Assembly: GCA_900319275.1 (NCBI GenBank)
Contig: ONNS01000035.1
Span: 1 to 40,853 of the forward strand
Direction: 5' to 3'
DNA: 40,853 nucleotides
From: an uncultured Eubacteriales bacterium
Lineage (GTDB): Bacteria > Bacillota > Clostridia > Oscillospirales > Oscillospiraceae
Shown here: positions 14,887 to 22,908 of the stretch, in pieces
Position numbering within the stretch: the stretch's first letter is position 1
How the letters are laid out: every line of letters begins with the position of its first letter
Notes under the pieces: model-generated
What the model saw: the letters and a program-made list of their open reading frames with translations, nothing else
What the model was told of the DNA's origin: nothing
Database searches by the model: none
Program-made: the position numbers and the translations under genes

Positions 14887-15924
14887 TCACATATCCTCGA
14901 GCTTCGGGGCCAGCGCCTCGCGGAAGCCGTCGCCGATGAAGTTGAAGCCCAGCATCAGCAGCGCAAGCACGAAGATCGGCGGCAGGATCTGATACGGCAG
15001 GGTCGTGATGTTGTTGAAGCCGTCCTCGATCAGCGAGCCGATGGAGCACTGCGGCAGTACGATGCCGACGCCGACGAAGCTCAGAAAAGCCTCGGTGAAG
15101 ATGGCCGTGGGGATCGAGAACATCACCTGCGTGATGATCGGGCCGATGGTGTTCGGCAGGATCTGCCTGAATATGATATGGAAGCTGCCCGCGCCGAGCG
15201 TCCGGCTGGCCAGCACGTATTCCCGCTCCTTGAGCTTGAGCATCTCCGCGCGGGCGATTTTACTCATGCCGATCCACTCTGTCAGCAGCAGGGCGATGAC
15301 GACAAGATTGATGCCCTTTGGCATGAATATGGCCAGTACCGACACTATGACAAGACGCGGCACGCTGTTGGCGATCTCGACAAAGCGCTGCATCACCGCG
15401 TCCACGGCGCCGCCGAAGAAGCCCGATATGAGGCCGAAGCTCATGCCGATGATCATGTCGATCAGGATCGTGACAAAGGCGATGATCAGGCTGATGCGCG
15501 CGCCCTCCCAGGTGCGGGTCCAGAGATCGCGTCCCATGTCGTCGGTGCCGAAGAGAAAGGTACAGTCGGCAAAAGCGTCGGAATAGGCTTCGCCGCCGAA
15601 GAGTGTATGAAAAGCGGGTATGCGCGGGGAGATGCCGCGCGCGATTACTTTTTTGCCCGCGTCGTTGACGACCTTGATAATATCCTTATAGCCGTAATCG
15701 TTCATGCCCGGGCCGAGAACAGCCAGCGCGATGATGGCCAGCACGATGATCAGGCCGGTCATCGCCCGTTTATCGTGCCAGAAATGCAGAAGCACGCCCT
15801 TCCAGTAGCCCACGGAGGCATAGTTCGTGTCGATACGGATATCCCGGTCTTGCAGGAAGACGAAGTCCTCCCGCCGGGGGACATAGGGCGCGCGCACACT
15901 TGCCGCCTGATTCTGTTTTGCCAT
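14887..15924 (-). CDS. oppC: oligopeptide ABC transporter permease OppC
   Basis: A 345-residue inner-membrane permease with about six segments. The N-terminus carries the OppC-specific cytosolic extension, and the EAA loop is in the second half (EMLKLKEREYVLASRTLGAGSFHI... region). The ATG at 15922-15924 is preferred because AAGGAGG lies about 9 nt upstream and it falls 1 bp after the oppB stop. A longer frame to 16044 would overlap oppB and is not plausible. It pairs with OppB to form the peptide channel. Confidence 0.92.
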   Translation of the reverse strand: MAKQNQAASVRAPYVPRREDFVFLQDRDIRIDTNYASVGYWKGVLLHFWHDKRAMTGLIIVLAIIALAVLGPGMNDYGYKDIIKVVNDAGKKVIARGISPRIPAFHTLFGGEAYSDAFADCTFLFGTDDMGRDLWTRTWEGARISLIIAFVTILIDMIIGMSFGLISGFFGGAVDAVMQRFVEIANSVPRLVIVSVLAIFMPKGINLVVIALLLTEWIGMSKIARAEMLKLKEREYVLASRTLGAGSFHIIFRQILPNTIGPIITQVMFSIPTAIFTEAFLSFVGVGIVLPQCSIGSLIEDGFNNITTLPYQILPPIFVLALLMLGFNFIGDGFREALAPKLEDM

Positions 15925-15925
15925 C

Positions 15926-16870
15926 TTAAGCCGCCTCCTTTGCCGAGACGCGGATCCGGGGATCGAGCACGCCGTAGAGGACGTCCACCAGCAGCATGAT
16001 GCCGATGTACAGCGCCGAATAGAGGATGCCGAGCGCGAGAACATAGTTGTAATCCACGCCCTCGCCCGCGATCGCGTCGACCATCAGTTTGCCGATGCCG
16101 TTGATGCCGTAGATCTTCTCGACCACGAGCGCGCCGGTCAGCAGATCCACGATCAGCGGCGCGAGCACCGTGACAATGGGGATCAGCGCGTTGCGCAGCA
16201 CATGGCGGCGGACAAGGCTGGCGCCGTGGAGGCCCTTGGACTCGGCCAGGCGCACATAGTCGCTGTCGAACACCTCGACCATCTCGTTGCGCGTAAAGCG
16301 GGAGATCGTGGACATCGTGAACAGGCTCAGCGACAGGGAGGGCAGAACACTCGAGAACAGGAAGCGGTTGGCGTCGAAGAAATAGGGGAAAAACGGGATT
16401 TTGTAGGAAAAGGTATACTGCAGGAAAATCAGGAACACATAGCTCGGTACACAGACGCCGATGATCGAAAACACCGTGCAGAAGCCGTCCAGAAAGCGCC
16501 CGCGGTTCAGCGCCGCCGCAATGCCGAGCAGCAGTCCCACCGCGGTGCCGATCAGGATGGCCAGCCCACCGATGCGGAAGGAATTGCTGACGCAGCCGCC
16601 GAGCACGGTCTTGATCGGCGCGCCGTTATAGAGACTCGTCCCCTTGCCGAAGTCGCCCTGCAGCAGACGGCTCATATAGCGCGCAAACTGCTTGAGGATC
16701 GGATCGTCCAGGCCGAGCTCGGCGCGCTTGTTCGCGATCTGTTCATCGCTCATGCGCTCGGAGGGAAACGGATTGCCGGGCATGATGCGCACCAGCACGA
16801 ACAGCACGAAGGTGATGATCAGCAGGGTCAGCAGCGCCATGCCCACGCGCTTGAAAATATACTTAGCCAT
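15926..16870 (-). CDS. oppB: oligopeptide ABC transporter permease OppB
   Basis: A 314-residue permease with about six membrane segments, an RIMPGNPF motif after the first segment as usual for OppB/DppB, and an EAA loop around LAESKGLHGASLVRRHVLRNA. The ribosome site AGGGG lies before the ATG at 16870. It is separated from oppA by 383 bp that hold a hairpin and a repeat element. Confidence 0.94.
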   Translation of the reverse strand: MAKYIFKRVGMALLTLLIITFVLFVLVRIMPGNPFPSERMSDEQIANKRAELGLDDPILKQFARYMSRLLQGDFGKGTSLYNGAPIKTVLGGCVSNSFRIGGLAILIGTAVGLLLGIAAALNRGRFLDGFCTVFSIIGVCVPSYVFLIFLQYTFSYKIPFFPYFFDANRFLFSSVLPSLSLSLFTMSTISRFTRNEMVEVFDSDYVRLAESKGLHGASLVRRHVLRNALIPIVTVLAPLIVDLLTGALVVEKIYGINGIGKLMVDAIAGEGVDYNYVLALGILYSALYIGIMLLVDVLYGVLDPRIRVSAKEAA

Positions 16871-16963
16871 AGCAGCACCCCTTTCCGGGTGATTAAGATA
16901 GCGATATTTGCATATCTGTTTTATATTGTCTGCAAGTCATTATAAACCATTACACACAACTTG

Positions 16964-17190
16964 CCTCTCCCCGCGGCGGGGAGAGGTGTCACGAAGTGAC
17001 GGAGAGGGGCCGCCGACAGTCAGCGCCACAACCCCTCTCAGGCGCTATCGCGCCAGCTCTCCCCTCTCGCTGCGCTCCGGGGCGAGCCAAGGGCGGATAT
17101 CCGTGTCCGGCACAAAGCCTTGGCGAATCCGTACATCGGAGGTCAACTGCAGCGGATGATTCGTGAATCGCCCCTGCACTTTCAATACGC
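16964..17190. repeat. REP-like GC-rich palindromic intergenic element between oppA and oppB
   Basis: CCTCTCCCCG (16964-16973) pairs with CGGGGAGAGG (16977-16986). GTCAC/GTGAC, a GAGAGGGG/CCCCTCTC pair, GGCGC/GCGCC, and GCCAAGG/CCTTGGC (about 17095-17124) follow, then a CGGATGATTCGTGAATCG palindrome near 17154. The 383-bp gap has no convincing gene. Such GC-rich palindromes are common in gut Clostridia. Whether this copy affects opp mRNA is unknown. Confidence 0.7.
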
Positions 17191-17211
17191 ATTTCAGAAC
17201 ACATCAAACAG

Positions 17212-17235
17212 CGGAGCGGGAAAACCCGCTCCGCT
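17212..17235 (-). terminator. hairpin downstream of oppA
   Basis: GCGGAGCGGG (17212-17221) and CCCGCTCCGC (17226-17235) form a perfect 10-bp stem with an AAAA loop 19 nt past the oppA stop. The minus-strand flank (TGTTTGATG) is only weakly T-rich, so partial termination or 3'-end protection of oppA mRNA is likely. That would give more binding protein than permease. Confidence 0.65.
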
Positions 17236-17253
17236 TTTGCTATTGCGAGTGGA

Positions 17254-18915
17254 TTAACCGACCGTCGCGGACTTATAGACGCGGTTGAGAGCCACGGGGT
17301 GGAAGGCGACGCCCGCCACGCCGTCCGTGATCAGGTTGGCGTTGGCCTTGGTGTACAGCGGGGCGATGACAGCCTCGTTCATGACAAGGGTCTCGGCCTC
17401 GTACATGGCGGCCCAGCGCGCATCGTAGTCGGTGACGAAGGCGCCGGTGGTGCAGTCGGCGATCAGCTGGTCATAGGCGGCGTTGCTCCAGAAGCCGTAG
17501 TTGTTGGAGTTGTTGGTGATCCACATGCCGAGATAGGTCATCGGGTCGGCATAGTCGGGGCCCCAGCGGGTCAGCGCGATGTCATAGTTGTCGTTCTGCA
17601 TCTTGTCGAGACGCTCGGCCTTGGTCATAGGCTGGAGATTGATCGTCACGCCGGGGAGGTTCTCCTCCACGTCGGACTTGATGGCCTGCGCGACCTTGGC
17701 GACCTCGTCGCCCTCGTTGTTGCCGTAGATCATCGTGAACTCAAAGGTATCGGTGCCGAGCTCCTCGACGGCCTTCGCAAAGAATTCGGCGGCCTTGTCG
17801 GGATCGAAGGAGCAGACGTCGGCAAACTTCTCCTGGTCGGCGGAGAAGTCCTCGCCGGTGCTGGCGCTGGCGGCGAACTGGGGCGGGACCGCCGTGAAGG
17901 TGGCGAGCGAGCCGTCCATCACATAGTTGTCCACAAGGGATTCACGGTCGATCGCGTTGGAGATGGCCAGACGCAGGTTGGCGTTCGCGAGCATGCCGCC
18001 CTGGGCGTTCTTTTCGGTCTGGCTGAAGCTGAGGTACCACATATAGCCCGCGCCGGTAACGGTGAGCTTGTCGGCAAGGGAGGCGTCCTTCTTCACGGCC
18101 TCGACTTGGCTGCCGCTGACCATGACGATGTTCAGCGTGCCGTTCTTGAACGCGGTCAGCGCGCTGTCGGACGAGCCGACGACCTGATAGTTGATGCCGT
18201 CAAGGCTGACGCTCTCGGCATTCCAGTAGTCGGGGTTCTTCGTGACGGACAGGCTCGCCGTGCCGGGCGTGTAGCTCGACAGCAGGAAAGCGCCGTTGGA
18301 GAGGAAGGTCTCGGGGCTGGTGCCGTAGGTGCCGTCCTCGAGGGAGTTGTAGAAGCTCTCGTTGATCGGATAGAAGGTCGGGAAGTACATCAGGGAGGGG
18401 AAGAAGGACACGGGGACTTCGAGTTCGACGACCAGGGTCTTGTCGTCGACGGCGGTGACGCCCAGGGTGTCCGGCCCGGCCTCGCCGGCGATGATCGCGG
18501 CGGCGCCCTTGATGTTGCCGATGTCGCTCATCATGTAGGAATACTCACCGGCGTTTTTGCAGATGCGCTGCCAGGCGAAGACGAAATCGCCCGCGGTCAC
18601 AGGGTCGCCGTTGGACCACTTGGCGTCGCGCAGGTGGAAGGTATAGGTCATGCCGCCGTTGCTGAGATCAAAGCTCTCGGCAATCGCGGGGATGGCCGCG
18701 CCGTCGGCGTCCATCTGCGTCAGGCCGTCGATGCAGTCGGCGATGACCTCGAAGGAGTCGCCGTCGGTGGCCAGATCGGTGTCAAGGCTCATGACGTTGG
18801 TGCTCAGCATGACGCCCAGCACGGCGCCGTCGGCCGCGGCCGTAACGCTGCCGGTGCTGACAGCCGTGCCAAGGACCATGACAAGCGCCAGAAGCATGGC
18901 AAGAAGCTTTTTCAT
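17254..18915 (-). CDS. oppA: oligopeptide-binding protein OppA
   Basis: A 553-residue family 5 extracellular solute-binding protein that delivers peptides to OppBC. The mature part has typical SBP_bac_5 segments: TYTFHLRDAKWSNGDPVTAGDFVFAWQR near residue 90, and LRLAISNAIDRESLV in the second half. The signal peptide (about residues 1-27, VLGTAVSTGSVTAAA) contains no cysteine, so the usual lipobox of Gram-positive binding proteins is absent. It is the first gene of the opp cluster in transcription order. AAAGGATG lies 7 nt before the ATG. Confidence 0.92.
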   Translation of the reverse strand: MKKLLAMLLALVMVLGTAVSTGSVTAAADGAVLGVMLSTNVMSLDTDLATDGDSFEVIADCIDGLTQMDADGAAIPAIAESFDLSNGGMTYTFHLRDAKWSNGDPVTAGDFVFAWQRICKNAGEYSYMMSDIGNIKGAAAIIAGEAGPDTLGVTAVDDKTLVVELEVPVSFFPSLMYFPTFYPINESFYNSLEDGTYGTSPETFLSNGAFLLSSYTPGTASLSVTKNPDYWNAESVSLDGINYQVVGSSDSALTAFKNGTLNIVMVSGSQVEAVKKDASLADKLTVTGAGYMWYLSFSQTEKNAQGGMLANANLRLAISNAIDRESLVDNYVMDGSLATFTAVPPQFAASASTGEDFSADQEKFADVCSFDPDKAAEFFAKAVEELGTDTFEFTMIYGNNEGDEVAKVAQAIKSDVEENLPGVTINLQPMTKAERLDKMQNDNYDIALTRWGPDYADPMTYLGMWITNNSNNYGFWSNAAYDQLIADCTTGAFVTDYDARWAAMYEAETLVMNEAVIAPLYTKANANLITDGVAGVAFHPVALNRVYKSATVG

Positions 18916-18965
18916 TGTGTTTCATCCTTTCCGCATGTTTGTAGCTGACGTTTTAATGTGGTTTT

Positions 18966-18977
18966 ACACTAAAGTGT
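18966..18977. promoter_or_regulatory. inverted repeat in the oppA leader
   Basis: ACACT (18966-18970) and AGTGT (18973-18977) flank AA just downstream of the predicted oppA start site. A regulator operator is possible; the binding protein is unknown. Confidence 0.35.
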
Positions 18978-18988
18978 TAGCGTGACAT

Positions 18989-19017
18989 AGTCTACAGTAT
19001 TTTGTCTTTGATTTCAA
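18989..19017 (-). promoter_or_regulatory. predicted oppA promoter
   Basis: On the minus strand TTGAAA (complement of 19012-19017), 17-nt spacer, TAGACT (complement of 18989-18994). It gives a leader of about 65 nt. Confidence 0.5.
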
Positions 19018-19074
19018 TTCACAAAAAAGCAGAAAGAATGAAAACCTATTCAGAAAACATTGGGAATTATGGAC

Positions 19075-19115
19075 AAAAAAACGGGAACATATGGGGGTTA
19101 TTACCATATGTTCCC
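19075..19115 (-). terminator. terminator of the iscR-like gene
   Basis: GGGAACATATGG (19083-19094) pairs with CCATATGTTCCC (19104-19115). On the minus strand the stem is followed by GTTTTTTTG. It separates iscR from the opp operon. Confidence 0.88.
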
Positions 19116-19149
19116 AGTATTCATCGGAAACTGTCGGATTCAGGACAGC

Positions 19150-19569
19150 TCAGGGCCGCCTGGCGCCGGCATCGGCCAGCCCTTCGATCGTATAGTTTGT
19201 GAAAAAGCTCTTCAGTTCCTCATTGAAATCCTTCCACATCGGCAGCGTGGCGCAGCTCGCGGCCCGCTCGCACAGCGGCGCACCGGGGCTCAGACAGGCC
19301 ACAGCGTGAAAATCGTTCTCCGTCACCGAAATCACGTCCCACGCGGTGTATTCACAGGGCTTGCGCACAAGCTTATAGCCGCCGTTTTTCCCGCGGACCC
19401 CGCTGACCAGGCCGTTCTCGACCAGCAGCTTCAATATCGCCTCAAGATATTTTTCCGAGATGCCCTGCCGCTCAGCCACCTCTTTCAGGGGTACATATCC
19501 ATCCTCTGTATGCTGTGCCAGGTCGATCATCACGCGCAGCGCATAGCGCCCTTTGGTGGAAACGATCAT
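19150..19569 (-). CDS. iscR: Rrf2 family, IscR-like Fe-S regulator
   Basis: A 139-residue winged-helix regulator beginning MIVSTKGRYALRVMIDLA, the Rrf2 signature. Recognition region is EVAERQGISEKYLEAIL. Three cysteines at 92, 100 and 106 match the [2Fe-2S] ligand positions of IscR (Cys92, 98, 104 in E. coli), which the sulfur regulator CymR lacks. It is divergent from the desulfurase/scaffold genes, and the two promoters overlap one inverted repeat, so autorepression and control of Fe-S assembly are likely. The spacing of the first two cysteines (x7) is wider than in E. coli (x5). Confidence 0.85.
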   Translation of the reverse strand: MIVSTKGRYALRVMIDLAQHTEDGYVPLKEVAERQGISEKYLEAILKLLVENGLVSGVRGKNGGYKLVRKPCEYTAWDVISVTENDFHAVACLSPGAPLCERAASCATLPMWKDFNEELKSFFTNYTIEGLADAGARRP

Positions 19570-19601
19570 TGCTTACTGCCTCCCGATCAGATGATGGGTA
19601 T

Positions 19602-19652
19602 AGTATAGCACGTAAATTACCTATTGACAAGATAGGAAATTGGCGCTACAAT
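19602..19652. promoter_or_regulatory. divergent iscR/nifS promoters with shared operator
   Basis: Plus strand: TTGACA (19624-19629), 17 nt, TACAAT (19647-19652). Minus strand: TTGTCA (complement of 19625-19630), 17 nt, TATACT (complement of 19602-19607). The two -35 boxes overlap by five bases and lie within the inverted repeat CCTAT-N7-ATAGG (19620-19636). A dimer bound there would block both promoters. Confidence 0.8.
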
Positions 19653-19693
19653 GCGATTGTTCATTGACAGAACATCGTATGAGGAGCTACTAT

Positions 19694-20893
19694 ATGAATG
19701 AGTTCATTTATCTGGACAACGCGGCCACGACCCGCGTAAAGAGCGAGGTTTTTGCCGCCATGCAGCCCTATTTTGAGGCGCAGTACGCCAACCCCGCCAG
19801 CAGCTACCGGATCGCCGGGGAGGTCAACGCCGCCGTCGAGAATGCGCGCCATACGATCGCCGCATTCATCGGCGCCCAGGAGCGGGAGATCTATTTCACC
19901 GGCGGCGGCAGCGAATCGGACAACTGGGCGATCAAGGGCGTCGCCTCGGCGCTCGGCAGCAAGGGAAAGCATATCATCACCAGCAAGATCGAGCACCACG
20001 CGGTCCTGCGCACCTGTGAATATCTGGAAAAGCACGGCTATGCAGTGACCTATCTTGATGTGGACGACAAAGGCTTTGTCAATCCCGAACAGCTGGAAGC
20101 GGCCATCCGACCGGAGACGATCCTCGTCTCGATCATGTTTGCCAACAACGAGATCGGCACGATCGAGCCCGTACGGGAGCTTGCCCGCATTGCCCACGCG
20201 CACGGCGTCCTCTTCCATACGGACGCGGTGCAGGCCTACGGCCATGTGCCGATCGACGTGCGGGCGCTCGGCATCGACCTGATGAGCGTCAGCGGCCACA
20301 AGCTCAACGGCCCCAAGGGCATCGGCTTTCTGTATATCCGAAACGATGTCAAAATCGACCCCCTGATCCACGGCGGCTCGCAGGAGCGCGGCAAGCGCGC
20401 CGGCACGAGCAACGTGCCCGGGATCATCGGTCTTGGGCAGGCGACGGAACTGGCCGCCGCGACGCTGGAAGAGCGCGCGGACTATGAGCGCGCGCTGCGC
20501 GATCATCTGATCGCGCGCGTGGAGCAGGAGATCCCCTACGTCCGTCTCAACGGCGACCGGACGCAGCGGCTTCCGAACAACACGAGCTTCTGTTTCCGCT
20601 TTATTGAGGGGGAATCGCTGCTGATCCTGCTCAACCAGGCGGGGATCTGCGGTTCCTCGGGCTCGGCCTGTACCTCGGGGTCGCTGGACCCCTCGCACGT
20701 GCTGCTGGCCATCGGCCTGCCGCACGAGATCGCGCACGGCTCGCTGCGGCTGACGCTCTCGGAGGAGAACACGCAGGAGGAGATCGACTACACCGTTGAT
20801 CAGCTGAAAAAGATCGTGGAGCGGCTGCGCGCGATGTCCCCGCTCTATGAGGATTTTGTAACTGTTCAGTCCCTGACGGGACTAAACAGTTAG
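19694..20893 (+). CDS. cysteine desulfurase (NifS/IscS family)
   Basis: A 399-residue PLP enzyme that takes sulfur from cysteine for Fe-S clusters. It begins MNEFIYLDNAATT. The PLP lysine is 203 (SVSGHKLNGPKG), the PLP-stacking region is IEHHAV near residue 100, and the persulfide cysteine is 326 in GSSGSACTSGSLDPSHVL, a NifS/IscS-type (group I) loop. The ATG at 19694 follows GAGGAG by 7 nt; upstream in-frame starts lie in or near the promoter. It is followed by the nifU-like scaffold and cysK. The last 11 codons lie in a hairpin (20860-20891) that includes the stop codon. Confidence 0.93.
   Translation: MNEFIYLDNAATTRVKSEVFAAMQPYFEAQYANPASSYRIAGEVNAAVENARHTIAAFIGAQEREIYFTGGGSESDNWAIKGVASALGSKGKHIITSKIEHHAVLRTCEYLEKHGYAVTYLDVDDKGFVNPEQLEAAIRPETILVSIMFANNEIGTIEPVRELARIAHAHGVLFHTDAVQAYGHVPIDVRALGIDLMSVSGHKLNGPKGIGFLYIRNDVKIDPLIHGGSQERGKRAGTSNVPGIIGLGQATELAAATLEERADYERALRDHLIARVEQEIPYVRLNGDRTQRLPNNTSFCFRFIEGESLLILLNQAGICGSSGSACTSGSLDPSHVLLAIGLPHEIAHGSLRLTLSEENTQEEIDYTVDQLKKIVERLRAMSPLYEDFVTVQSLTGLNS
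20860..20893 (+). repeat. hairpin over the end of the desulfurase gene
   Basis: AACTGTT (20860-20866) pairs with AACAGTT (20885-20891), and AGTCCC (20868-20873) with GGGACT (20878-20883), with one C/A mismatch, loop TGAC. The TAG stop begins in the right arm. The plan (stem, C/A mismatch, stem, stop codon in right arm) matches that at 12557-12584. Confidence 0.6.
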
Positions 20894-20904
20894 AAGGGAA
20901 AGCG

Positions 20905-21033
20905 CCCTGCTGCATGCACTCGCTTGCGTGAGACGCTCGCACACTGGCAGGGCGAGAAGAGTTTTTTCCGAGGCGCATGTCCCCGGAAAAAACAGATTAA
21001 AATCAGAGGGGTGGCCCCTCTGAACTCCCCCTA
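20905..21033 (-). repeat. multi-hairpin intergenic element, copy A
   Basis: Read on the minus strand: GGGGGAGTTCAGAGGGG, CCCCTCTGATT, AATCTG, a TTTTTTCCG/CGGAAAAAA stem with ACTCT, GCGAG segments, GCGAGTGC, then a GCCCTGC/GCAGGGC pair that closes the element. The same blocks in the same order occur at 34552-34730 on the plus strand. It fills the gap between the desulfurase and scaffold genes. Confidence 0.7.
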
Positions 21034-21085
21034 ATCAGGGCAGACTGAATAGTTGCAATTATCAATAATTACAGGAGGCGAGAGC

Positions 21086-21544
21086 ATGAGCCAGGTAACA
21101 GAGTATTCCGATAAGGTCATGGACCATTTCATGAACCCGCGCAATGTCGGCGAGATCGAGAACGCCAGCGGCGTCGGCACGGTCGGCAACGCCAAGTGCG
21201 GCGACATCATGCGCATGTACCTCGACATTGATGAAAACGGCGTGGTGCGCGAGGCGAAATTCAAAACCTTCGGCTGCGGTGCGGCCGTAGCTACCAGCAG
21301 TATGGCGACCGAGCTCGTGCGCGGCAAGACCGTGCAGGAGGCGCTCAGCGTGACAAATCAGGCTGTGATGGAGGCGCTGGATGGTCTGCCCAAGGTCAAG
21401 ATCCACTGTTCCCTGCTGGCCGAGGAGGCGATCCACGCCGCCCTCTGGGATTACGCAGAGAAGAACCATCTGACCATCGACGGGCTCAAGCCCCCCGTCA
21501 ACGATATTGACGAGACCGAGGCCTTTTACGAAATGGAACGTTAG
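21086..21544 (+). CDS. NifU/IscU-like Fe-S cluster scaffold
   Basis: A 152-residue scaffold on which Fe-S clusters are built with sulfur from the neighbouring desulfurase. The three ligand cysteines are at 38 (GNAKCGD), 64 (TFGCGAA) and 108 (KIHCSLLAEE); Asp40 is also present. The ATG at 21086 follows AGGAGG; a start further upstream would include the ribosome site in the protein. The C-terminal residues after 120 run longer than in proteobacterial IscU. With iscR and the desulfurase it makes a minimal ISC-type set; no HscAB or ferredoxin gene is present. Confidence 0.93.
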   Translation: MSQVTEYSDKVMDHFMNPRNVGEIENASGVGTVGNAKCGDIMRMYLDIDENGVVREAKFKTFGCGAAVATSSMATELVRGKTVQEALSVTNQAVMEALDGLPKVKIHCSLLAEEAIHAALWDYAEKNHLTIDGLKPPVNDIDETEAFYEMER

Positions 21545-21550
21545 TAGTTA

Positions 21551-21645
<95 letters not shown>

Positions 21646-21665
21646 CAACGGAAGGAGCAAATACT

Positions 21666-22595
21666 ATGTCCAAAATCTATACAAGCGCCGTGGAGCTCAT
21701 CGGGAACACCCCGCTCCTTGAACTGAAAAATATAGAAAAGAAACGCGGCCTCAAGGCCCGCGTGCTCGTGAAGCTCGAATACTTCAACCCCGCCGGCAGC
21801 GTGAAGGACCGCATCGCCAAAGCGATGATCGAGGACGCCGAGGCGACGGGCAAGTTAAAGCCCGGCTCCGTGATCATCGAGCCCACCTCCGGCAACACCG
21901 GCATCGGCCTCGCCGCCATCGCCGCGGCCAAGGGTTACCGCATCATCCTGACCATGCCCGAGACCATGAGTGTTGAGCGCCGCAACATTTTAAAGGCCTA
22001 CGGCGCCGAGATCGTGCTGACCGAGGGCGCACAAGGCATGAAGGGCGCCATTGCCAAGGCCGAGGAGCTCGCGGCGGCCACGCCGGGCAGCTTCATTCCG
22101 GGGCAGTTCACCAACCCCGTCAATCCGAAGGCCCACCGCGAGACGACAGGCCCCGAGATCTGGAACGACACCGACGGCGAGGTGGACATCTTTGTCGCGG
22201 GCGTCGGCACCGGCGGTACCGTGACCGGCACGGGCGAGTATCTGAAAAGCAAAAACAGCGCGATCCGCGTCTACGCGGTCGAGCCTGCCACCTCCCCGGT
22301 GCTGTCCGAGGGCAAGGCCGGCGCCCACAAGATCCAGGGCATCGGTGCGGGCTTTGTCCCCGCGGTGCTGAACACGGCCGTCTATGACGGCGTGATCCCC
22401 GTGCAGAACGAGGACGCCTTCGAGACGGCGAAGCTGCTCACCAAGACCGAGGGCATTTCGACCGGCATCTCCTCGGGTGCGGCGCTCTGGGCTGCACTGC
22501 ATCTGGCCGAGCAGGAAGAGAACGCCGGCAAGACGATCGTCGCCCTCCTGCCCGACAGCGGCGACCGCTATTACTCGACCGCGCTGTTTGCATAA
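21666..22595 (+). CDS. cysK: cysteine synthase A
   Basis: A 309-residue O-acetylserine sulfhydrylase making cysteine from O-acetylserine and sulfide. The PLP lysine is 47 in NPAGSVKDR; the substrate loop TSGNTG and the phosphate-binding GTGGTVTG are present. Length is standard. GGAAGGAG lies about 7 nt before the ATG. It is third in the desulfurase/scaffold cluster, supplying the cysteine that the desulfurase consumes. A strong terminator follows 41 bp after the stop. Confidence 0.95.
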   Translation: MSKIYTSAVELIGNTPLLELKNIEKKRGLKARVLVKLEYFNPAGSVKDRIAKAMIEDAEATGKLKPGSVIIEPTSGNTGIGLAAIAAAKGYRIILTMPETMSVERRNILKAYGAEIVLTEGAQGMKGAIAKAEELAAATPGSFIPGQFTNPVNPKAHRETTGPEIWNDTDGEVDIFVAGVGTGGTVTGTGEYLKSKNSAIRVYAVEPATSPVLSEGKAGAHKIQGIGAGFVPAVLNTAVYDGVIPVQNEDAFETAKLLTKTEGISTGISSGAALWAALHLAEQEENAGKTIVALLPDSGDRYYSTALFA

Positions 22596-22636
22596 CTGCC
22601 GGTCATACACGGGTGCTCATACGGTAATTGAATAAA

Positions 22637-22676
22637 AATGATGGGGAGACCTTGAAAATCTCTCCATCATTTTTTC
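22637..22676 (+). terminator. terminator of the Fe-S/cysK operon
   Basis: AATGATGG (22637-22644) pairs with CCATCATT (22664-22671) and GAGA/TCTC pairs inside, followed by a run of T. Confidence 0.92.
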
Positions 22677-22788
22677 ATCGTTCGAAAAATACAGCAACGT
22701 CACGCTCTCGTGCGCATTATAATGATTCGTTAAGCCCAGCAAAGAAAAAACGGCCAGAGCAAGGGCAAACGGATTTGCCCGGAAAGCT

Positions 22789-22855
22789 ATTCTACCATAA
22801 GTAGAATTTTCTCAATTTTCTCGTTATTTACGAATTGCTTCTCTTACGGTATCAT
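22789..22855 (+). promoter_or_regulatory. XRE gene promoter with upstream inverted repeat
   Basis: TTTACG (22827-22832), 17 nt, TATCAT (22850-22855) forms a plausible promoter. Twenty bases upstream is a perfect inverted repeat, ATTCTAC (22789-22795) CATAA GTAGAAT (22801-22807), a good candidate operator. The 313-bp gap from 22596 to 22908 otherwise holds only the cysK terminator. Confidence 0.5.
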
Positions 22856-22908
22856 GTACTTGCGGGCCGCGAGAATCGCAAGAATAATGAACAACGGAGG
22901 AGCATTTT

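Noticed and set aside
19694-21544. Nitrogen fixation cluster from the NifS/NifU resemblance
   Set aside because: No nitrogenase genes; the IscR-like regulator and cysK show a housekeeping Fe-S/cysteine cluster.
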